Below the pieces are notes generated by a model, which saw only the letters and a list, made by a program, of their open reading frames with translations, ran no database searches and was not told the DNA's origin. Positions 58,034-64,000 of a DNA stretch of 64,000 bases are shown here, in pieces (positions within the stretch are counted from its first letter, which is position 1; each line of letters opens with the position of its first letter). Both the position numbers and the translations under genes were made by a program. Source of the stretch: an uncultured Sedimentitalea sp. (GTDB taxonomy: Bacteria; Pseudomonadota; Alphaproteobacteria; Rhodobacterales; Rhodobacteraceae); contig CANNGH010000001.1 of NCBI GenBank assembly GCA_947504115.1, forward strand, positions 558,001 through 622,000. The letters are read 5' to 3'.

Positions 58034-59350
58034 TTATCGTTTGAGGTTTGCGGTTTCTTGCAACATCTCGTCCACGGTCTGGATAACCTTGGCGTTGGAC
58101 GAATAGGCGCGCTGGGTCTGGATCATGTCGGTCAGTTCGCCGGCGACATCGGTGGCCGATTCTTCGCGCGCGTAGCCTATAATGTCGCCGGTCGGCCCGT
58201 CCCCAGCATCCCAGAGGAAATAGGAGCCGCTTTCGGGCGAGGGCATATAGGTCTGATGATCCAGCGAGACCATTCCGTTCGGATTTGGCAGATCGACCAG
58301 CGGCACCTTGTAGATCGTCCGCGACAGGCCGGTGTCGAACAGGGCGTGGACATAGCCGTTTGCGTCCACCTCGACGGATGTCAGGTTGCCTACGGGCGAG
58401 CCATCGCGCGAGACCGAAACCGGCGCGAAACTGCCCGACAATTGCGTCAGACCGTCGCGGCTTCCGATTCGTCCGATATCAATCTCGATCGGTCCGCTGG
58501 CCACGGTGACGATCACGGTCCCCGACGCCTGGTCATATGCGCCGCCCGAGACGGGTCCGCCTGTCACAACATCGGCCGATGCCAGAGTACCGCCGCCGAT
58601 TCGCGCGTCATTGAAGGTCAGGTCATATTCGCCGATCGGGTTCACGGTCGAGGCGGAATCGTTCAGGACCATCTTCCATGCGTTCGAAGAACCGCTTGCG
58701 GCAAGAATGGGCTGGAACGTCACCTGGATAGTCTCGGATCTGCCCAGATTGTCGAAATATTCGACCGGAAGTTCCTGTATGCCGCCTCCGGTCAGCGCGT
58801 CGGTCTCGGTTGCGGGCAGGTTGACGCCCAGCGACATCCGTGTCGTCGGCTGGCCCGAAAGCTGGTTGATATTGACCTGGACCGGTTCGAGCCCGTCGGC
58901 CGTGTCGCGCGGATAGCTGGGAATGGAGCCGTCGGGATTTGCCGGCCACCCGAGAAGGACCAGACCGGATTCCGATTTCAGATAACCGGCGGCATCGGGA
59001 CGGAAGCTGCCCGTGGTGGTCAACATCATCTTCGCCGGATCATTGCCTGCCCTGATTTGGCTGTGGGCGGCGACCGGCAGCATGCCCCGTCCGCGGACCG
59101 CCAGATCCGTGGCGTTGGATGTCGGAACAAGCGCACCGCGCTCGTCGATCAGCCGCTGCGTCGTCGCCCGCACGCCGCCTGCCGTATAGGTGCCACCGGC
59201 CGAGGGAATGACCATGGAATGGAAATCCGTCTCCACCCGTTTGTAGCCGAAGGTCGAGGAATTGGCGATATTGTCCGAGATCGACGCCAATCTGGTGGCA
59301 TTCGCGCTCAGCCCCGCGACACCGGCATTCAGCGAAGAGAATATGGTCAT
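58034..59350 (-). CDS. flgE: Flagellar hook protein FlgE
   Basis: A 438-residue hook subunit. The N-terminal SSLNAGVAGLSANATRLASI and DNIANSSTFGYKRVE motif and the C-terminal AGELTDMIQTQRAYSSNAKV are those of the FlgE family. The central domain is typical beta-rich and divergent. It precedes flgK, flgL and flgI in one operon. It is separated from motB by 102 bases with a GGTG-TTAAGC-CACC inverted repeat, likely its promoter region. Confidence 0.95.
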   Translation of the reverse strand: MTIFSSLNAGVAGLSANATRLASISDNIANSSTFGYKRVETDFHSMVIPSAGGTYTAGGVRATTQRLIDERGALVPTSNATDLAVRGRGMLPVAAHSQIRAGNDPAKMMLTTTGSFRPDAAGYLKSESGLVLLGWPANPDGSIPSYPRDTADGLEPVQVNINQLSGQPTTRMSLGVNLPATETDALTGGGIQELPVEYFDNLGRSETIQVTFQPILAASGSSNAWKMVLNDSASTVNPIGEYDLTFNDARIGGGTLASADVVTGGPVSGGAYDQASGTVIVTVASGPIEIDIGRIGSRDGLTQLSGSFAPVSVSRDGSPVGNLTSVEVDANGYVHALFDTGLSRTIYKVPLVDLPNPNGMVSLDHQTYMPSPESGSYFLWDAGDGPTGDIIGYAREESATDVAGELTDMIQTQRAYSSNAKVIQTVDEMLQETANLKR

Positions 59351-59452
59351 GGAGGTGTGCCTTTCCCAAGCGGTAAACGAAAATCCGTGGTCATATCTAG
59401 CGCACGGTGGCTTAACACCGCGCTAACGGATCAAATTCTCTGTGTTTCGCGA

Positions 59453-60289
59453 TCATTTGCGCAGCAGGATGACCTCGATCCGGTCGTTGCGCACCGACAT
59501 CGAGTTTTCCGCCGCCGGTTTGCGGTCGGCATGGCCGGTGACGCGCGTGATCCGGGCGGCGTCCATTCCCGCCGCCTCAAGCAGCCGCTGTGTGCGGGTG
59601 GCACGTGCCATGGACAGGGGCCAGACAGGGTTGTTCGCCAGAACGATGGGATGGGCGCGGATATGTCCGCCGATGGCAACGCCGTTGCTGACATTCTGTG
59701 CCGCCCGCGTCACCACGCCGAGCAGATCGCGCATCATTTGAGTCGGCGCATCGGTTCCCTCCTGGAAAAGCGGCGCGCCCTCATTGGCGTAAAGTTCGAT
59801 CACCAGCCCCTCGTCGGTGACGCGGGTGACGATATGCTTTCGCATGTCCGCCGATACGAGGCTTTCGCCGCCGATGCCCAGCAACTCCTCTTCGATCTTG
59901 CGCAATGGATCGGCGGCGTCGTTCTCCTGCGCCGATTGCTCGAACCCCGTCTCGCCGCGCGATTGCAGGGCATTGTCGGGATTGCGGTTGGTCGCGCCGG
60001 TGCCGGTATGGGCCAGTTGTTCTTCGGTGAACGCGCTGTTGCCGCCGAATGCGCCGTCGCCGCCGCCCGATATGCGGTTGATCGGAATGGTCGGCGAAAA
60101 ATAATCGGCCAGCCCCTTCCTTTGTTTTTCCGTCGTCGCGTTCAGCAGCCACATCAACATGAAAAACGCCATCATCGCCGTCACGAAGTCCGCATAGGCG
60201 ACCTTCCAGGCGCCGCCGTGGTGGCCCCCTGCGACAATGACCTTTTTCCGTTTGATGATGACCGGCGCGGCGTCGTTGCGCACAACCAT
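59453..60289 (-). CDS. motB: Flagellar motor protein MotB
   Basis: A 278-residue stator subunit. The single membrane helix starts at VAYADFVTAMMAFFMLMWLL, with proton-carrying Asp34; the C-terminal OmpA-like peptidoglycan-binding domain (about 150-278) includes ARATRTQRLLEAAGMDAAR and a final EVILLR. It anchors the stator to the wall. motA is not adjacent, so the partner is encoded elsewhere. It is upstream of flgE in the same direction. Confidence 0.93.
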   Translation of the reverse strand: MVVRNDAAPVIIKRKKVIVAGGHHGGAWKVAYADFVTAMMAFFMLMWLLNATTEKQRKGLADYFSPTIPINRISGGGDGAFGGNSAFTEEQLAHTGTGATNRNPDNALQSRGETGFEQSAQENDAADPLRKIEEELLGIGGESLVSADMRKHIVTRVTDEGLVIELYANEGAPLFQEGTDAPTQMMRDLLGVVTRAAQNVSNGVAIGGHIRAHPIVLANNPVWPLSMARATRTQRLLEAAGMDAARITRVTGHADRKPAAENSMSVRNDRIEVILLRK

Positions 60290-60378
60290 CTCTGTTACCT
60301 TTTCTCGTCCGCAACCGGGATATCAGGCCCGGAACCAAGAAAGTGCTAACAGCCGAATCTGGCGATAATTTGGCGCCC

Positions 60379-62110
60379 CTATCCTCGTAGCGCCGCCCAC
60401 AGGACGGCCGGCAGGCGCCGCCAGCCGGGGCGATGCTGGAAACGGGTCAGCGCCCTGCCGGTGCGCTGCGCCGTGCGGTTGGTGATGAACCATGGCGGCC
60501 TGGGCATCAGCGTGAATTCACCGTTGAGGAAGGACCGCGGAAACGGGGCGAAGGGCGCCGTGACCACGCTGCGCTGCGGGCGGTCGAACATGAAGGTGTT
60601 GTGGACGGTGCCGATCCCGCTTTGCACATCGTCCAGCGTGTGGCCGGGAAACGCACCCCAAGGGGTTTGCGACAGCAGGAACCCCAGCGCGGTCCAGCCG
60701 TTCACGGCGATGCAGCCATAGTGGAAACCGGCCAGAAGTTCCTCGAATCGGTTGCGTCCGATCCGGCGCAGGGTTGCGGGATGGATCAGGATGTTGCCGC
60801 CCAACGTGCCGTAAAGGCGATCGTTGGCATAGGCGATGGCGTCGCGCAGGAACCGCTCGGGATCGTCCTGCGTGATCTCGTGCACCGACAGGGCCGGGGC
60901 GAACACCTCGTTCCTCTCCTGCCACGGGTCGTTATCGGGAATGCGGCTGATCACGGCATCGGGGGCGTCGCCGCGGGGAATGAGGCGGGGTGCCGCACCA
61001 TGGTCGGCGAACTCCTCCAGCCGATCCCGGGTGCCGGGGTAAAAGGGCAGGCGCGTCGCCTTGGCGATCTCGGCCCGGACCCTGTCCAGCAGCTTCGGCG
61101 TGCGATCCCATCCCGTAGGCACCACCAGCACCTGGCATGCGATGCAGTTGAACCCGGAATTGTGCATCTTCTGCGTGGCGATGTTCTGCGCCTGAAACGC
61201 CAGGTCCGCTTGCGACCAAGGCCCCGGCACCACGATGGTTGGGCAGACCGCCCCCAGTTCCGAGGTGATCCGGCGCGGGTTTGCCGGCGTTCCGGCGCGC
61301 TTGTTCGCCGCCGCTTGGGTGCCGGTGCCCCAGACGATGGCGTCGTGGGTGCGGCCCGAACCGGTGATGTGCAATTCGTCGATCTGCGGATGGAAGGTCA
61401 GCCATGCGCCGACCCTGCCGTCGCCGCGCACGATGCGCAGCGCGTCGCGCCGGATCAGCGGGTCCAGCGCCATTTGCAGCACGTCGTGAAGATAATCGTT
61501 CACCGGGTTCAGTTTCAGCAGCACCACCTGATGTTCCAGGAACAGTTTCTGAAAACAGTCGAGCGGTGCGATGGACGAGACATTCCCCGCCCCCAGAACC
61601 AGCGCGACCTTGCCCTGCCGATCCCTCGGGGGCACCATCATAGGCCGTTGCGGTATGGGCGGCCAGATTGTCGCGGGTCACCCCCGGCTGCATCCAGACC
61701 TCGGCACTGATGCCTGGCAGGAGCAGGCGCTCGCGGAGGTTATGCGGCACCACCCTGACCGCCAGTTGGCCGGTCACGGTCTCGCGTTTGCGCAACCCGT
61801 CGAGAAATCGCTTGCCGTCGAGTTGCGACAGCGTCTCGATCAATCCGTTGCACGCCCACATCACCGCGAACGGTCCCGACGTCCATTCCTCCCCCTCCAG
61901 CGGCGACCCTTGCGGGATCAGCTTGTTGCGCGACGAGGTTTCGACCCAGTCCTGCGCCACCGGCATCAGCGCGTCCTTGACCTCGTGCAGAACAGCCAGA
62001 CGGTCGGCGACCGAGGACGTGGCCCAGCGGTCGCGCCCCTTGATCAACTCCGCGATCGACGCCTCCAGAGCGACGGTCGTTTCGTGATCGGATAACCCTG
62101 ATCCTGTCAT
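60379..62110 (-). pseudogene. Aldehyde dehydrogenase family protein, frameshifted
   Basis: Two overlapping frames (62110 towards 61640, then to 60379) together give one ALDH of about 577 residues. They join if one base of the run of five C (minus strand; G 61628-61632 on plus) is removed: AYDGAP then RDRQGKVALVLGAGN. The second part has QKMHNSGFNCIACQVLVVP with the catalytic Cys and ELHITGSGRTHDAIVWG. Length and the NSGFNC motif match a subgroup longer than ordinary ALDH (about 490). As read, the protein is split; a homopolymer sequencing error or a recent mutation are equally possible. Confidence 0.82.
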
Positions 62111-62260
62111 CGTGCCGCGTCCTTCCCCGCCCTCCAGTCAGGCGCATGATGCGCCGGTCTGTCCAGTCTTACCCGGCGTCAGCGCATCGCCCGGCGCAGT
62201 TGAGTTTGCCGGCCAAAGCGCATATCTCGACGCAGAACGCGGCGCGCGAGGATACCGGAC

Positions 62261-62875
62261 TTGGCAAATCATCTGCATCACAACGACCTGCCCGACGGGC
62301 TGGACCTTGGCCCCATCGTGGCCATCGATTGCGAAACCATGGGGCTGAACCCGCATCGCGACCGTTTGTGCGTGGTGCAGCTTTCGGGTGGCGATGGCGA
62401 GGCGCATGTGGTGCAGATCGCCAAGGGGCAGAAATCGGCGCCCAACCTTGTCGCGCTGCTGGAAAACCGCGCGGTGCTCAAGCTGTTCCATTTCGGGCGG
62501 TTCGACATCGCGGCGATGTATCACGCCTTTGGCGCGCTGGCCGCGCCGGTCTATTGCACCAAGATCGCCAGCCGCCTCGTGCGCACCTATACCGACCGGC
62601 ACGGGCTGAAGAACCTGACGCAGGAATTGATCGGTGTCGACATCAGCAAGCAGCAGCAGATGAGCGATTGGGGCGCCGAAACCCTGAGCGAGGCGCAGGT
62701 GGAATACGCCGCCTCCGACGTGCTGTACCTGCATCGCCTGCGCGAGGAACTGAACGCGCGGCTGGAGCGCGAGGGGCGTAGCGATCTGGCGCAGGCCTGT
62801 TTCGATTTTCTGCCCACCCGCGCGCGGCTGGATCTGGAGGGATGGCCGGAAATCGACATCTTCGCCCATTCATGA
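62261..62875 (+). CDS. rnd: Ribonuclease D-like 3'-5' exonuclease
   Basis: A 204-residue DEDDy exonuclease. The catalytic motifs are VAIDCETMGL (Asp, Glu), FHFGRFDIAAM (Asp) and VEYAASDVLYL (Tyr and Asp). It lacks the C-terminal HRDC domains of full RNase D (about 370 residues), the usual short form in this family. The start is TTG at 62261, with GAGG upstream. Its stop overlaps the next ATG (ATGA). It is first of rnd-kdsD-lptC. Confidence 0.88.
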   Translation: MANHLHHNDLPDGLDLGPIVAIDCETMGLNPHRDRLCVVQLSGGDGEAHVVQIAKGQKSAPNLVALLENRAVLKLFHFGRFDIAAMYHAFGALAAPVYCTKIASRLVRTYTDRHGLKNLTQELIGVDISKQQQMSDWGAETLSEAQVEYAASDVLYLHRLREELNARLEREGRSDLAQACFDFLPTRARLDLEGWPEIDIFAHS

Positions 62876-63837
62876 CCGGATTCGTCGACACCGCCCGCCG
62901 GGTCATACGGATCGAGGCCGAAGCGCTGAACCGGCTTGAGTCGAGCCTGAACCACGATTTCGACCGTGCCGTCGATCTGCTGCTGAACGCGCGCGGCCGG
63001 GTGATCGTGTCCGGCATGGGCAAGTCCGGCCATATCGCGCGCAAGATCGCCGCCACCTTCGCCAGCACCGGAACGCCGGCGCATTTCGTCCACCCGGCCG
63101 AGGCCAGCCACGGCGATCTGGGCATGATGGCCCAAGGCGACGTGGTTCTGGTGCTGTCGAATTCCGGCGAGACGCCGGAACTGGCCGATCTGGTCGCCTA
63201 TACCCGCCGTTTCGCCATTCCCCTGATCGGCGTGGCCAGCCGGCCTGGATCGACTTTGCTGCAACAATCCGACGTCGCGCTTGTGCTGCCCGAGGCGGAA
63301 GAGGCCTGCGGCACGGGGATCGTGCCGACATCCTCGACCACGATGACGCTTGCGCTGGGCGACGCACTGGCGGTCGCGCTGATGGAACATCGCGCCTTCA
63401 CCCCCGAACATTTCCGCGAGTTTCATCCCGGCGGCAAACTGGGCGCCCGTCTTTCGCGCGTGCGTGACCTGATGCATACGGGCGACGCGCTTCCGCTGGT
63501 CGGGATCGACACGCCGATGAGCGACACGCTGATCGAGATCAGCCAGAAGGGCTTTGGCGTGGCCGGCGTGACCGGCCCGGACGGCACGCTTGCAGGCATC
63601 ATCACCGACGGCGATTTGCGCCGCAAGATGGACGGGCTGCTGTCGCACCGCGCGGCTGAGGTCATGACCACCACGCCCCGCACCATCGGCCCCGACGCGC
63701 TTGCCGAAGAGGCGGTGGCGCTGATGACCTTGCCCACACCCCGGATCACCTGTCTGTTCGTGGTCGATCCGGACGGGGCGGGCGCGCCGCTGGGCCTGCT
63801 GCATATCCACGATTGCCTGCGCGTCGGGCTGGGATAA
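62872..63837 (+). CDS. kdsD: Arabinose-5-phosphate isomerase (KdsD/KpsF)
   Basis: A 321-residue enzyme converting ribulose-5-phosphate to arabinose-5-phosphate for Kdo synthesis. The SIS domain (about 30-170; VSGMGKSGHIARKIAATFAS, HPAEASHGDLGM, VLSNSGETPEL) is followed by two CBS domains (about 195-320; MHTGDALPLV, AGIITDGDLRRKM). The start at 62872 overlaps the rnd stop. It is followed 18 bases later by lptC, supporting a role in lipopolysaccharide synthesis and export. Confidence 0.95.
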   Translation: MTGFVDTARRVIRIEAEALNRLESSLNHDFDRAVDLLLNARGRVIVSGMGKSGHIARKIAATFASTGTPAHFVHPAEASHGDLGMMAQGDVVLVLSNSGETPELADLVAYTRRFAIPLIGVASRPGSTLLQQSDVALVLPEAEEACGTGIVPTSSTTMTLALGDALAVALMEHRAFTPEHFREFHPGGKLGARLSRVRDLMHTGDALPLVGIDTPMSDTLIEISQKGFGVAGVTGPDGTLAGIITDGDLRRKMDGLLSHRAAEVMTTTPRTIGPDALAEEAVALMTLPTPRITCLFVVDPDGAGAPLGLLHIHDCLRVGLG

Positions 63838-63855
63838 ACGGGAGGCGGGGCGGGG

Positions 63856-64000
63856 ATGGATCTTTATTCGCGTTTCGTCGCCCTGTTCAAGGTTCTGCTG
63901 CCACTGGCGGCGCTGGCGATTCTGGCGACGCTGTTCCTGTTGTCGCGCGGCACCGATTTCACCGCGATTCCATTCGCCGAAAAGGACATCGCCGAACGGA
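63856..64000 (+). CDS. lptC: LPS export protein LptC, 5' part
   Basis: Partial gene cut by the window end. The visible 48 residues start MDLYSRFVALFK, followed by a membrane helix (about 12-30) and the start of a periplasmic part (FTAIPFAEKDIAE). Position after kdsD and the single N-terminal anchor match LptC, which connects the inner-membrane LptBFG transporter to LptA. The call rests on gene order more than on the short sequence. Confidence 0.72.
   Translation, partial: MDLYSRFVALFKVLLPLAALAILATLFLLSRGTDFTAIPFAEKDIAER

Noticed and set aside
57632-60349. A 905-codon open frame on the plus strand across flgK, flgE and motB.
   Set aside because: It runs antisense to well-recognised flagellar genes; such long mirror frames arise in GC-rich genomes and it shows no domain.

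Overview
This 64 kb window is GC-rich chromosomal DNA from an alphaproteobacterium, most likely a marine-type member of the Rhodobacteraceae (Roseobacter group). The assignment rests on gene content and order read from the sequence: rbfA-truB-rpsO-pnp, rsmB-heparinase-purH-lspA-DUF3035-M16-M16, rnd-kdsD-lptC, bioYMN, flgEKLI with motB, two TRAP transporters and paired dimethylglycine-dehydrogenase-like enzymes. No rRNA, tRNA, CRISPR array, phage or conjugative element was seen.

Layout. 1-5.2 kb: 3' end of a dihydrolipoamide-dehydrogenase-like gene, a nitrilase/flavin-reductase pair, the biotin uptake operon bioYMN and a convergent DUF1045 2H phosphoesterase. 5.2-7.5 kb (minus): periplasmic tandem rhodanese, YeeE/YedE sulfur transporter and a 59-residue membrane protein. 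7.7-12.7 kb (minus): branched-chain 2-oxo acid dehydrogenase complex (E1alpha, E1beta, E2, E3). 12.9-15.3 kb: PHA synthase and phasin. 15.4-18.3 kb: TRAP transporter 1. 18.3-20.7 kb (minus): an HTH protein, a 75-residue orphan and an RsbW-like kinase/STAS antagonist pair. 20.8-28.5 kb: thiolase, then an XRE-cupin regulator and two FAD/GcvT demethylating dehydrogenases flanking a homocysteine S-methyltransferase, probably a methylated-amine (betaine-type) catabolic unit. 28.5-32.3 kb: RluA-type pseudouridine synthase, aldehyde dehydrogenase, 1-Cys peroxiredoxin and GT25. 32.3-37.8 kb (minus): rbfA, DUF2233, truB, DUF1643, rpsO, pnp. 37.9-48.1 kb: dapB, an SDHAF4-type protein, rsmB, heparinase II/III, purH, lspA, a lipoprotein, two M16 proteases and a bactofilin. 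48.2-50.9 kb: a decayed copper locus (cueR with a nonsense codon, copA in fragments) beside a decayed ISL3-type insertion sequence that still has terminal inverted repeats and a target duplication. 51.1-54.3 kb: TRAP transporter 2. 54.4-60.3 kb (minus): flgI, flgL, flgK, flgE, motB. 60.4-62.1 kb (minus): an aldehyde dehydrogenase gene with a one-base frameshift in a G5/C5 run. 62.2-64 kb: rnd, kdsD and the start of lptC.

Most of the window is ordinary core metabolism in compact operons with ATGA or TGATG overlaps. The clearest unusual feature is the 48.2-50.9 kb zone, where a copper-efflux locus and an adjacent insertion sequence are both being eroded. Next are the methyltransferase/demethylase cluster with a candidate operator, and the rhodanese-YeeE-microprotein unit. 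I did not find convincing evidence of an entirely new multi-gene system. Functional calls rest on recognised motifs and family knowledge; no database search was possible.
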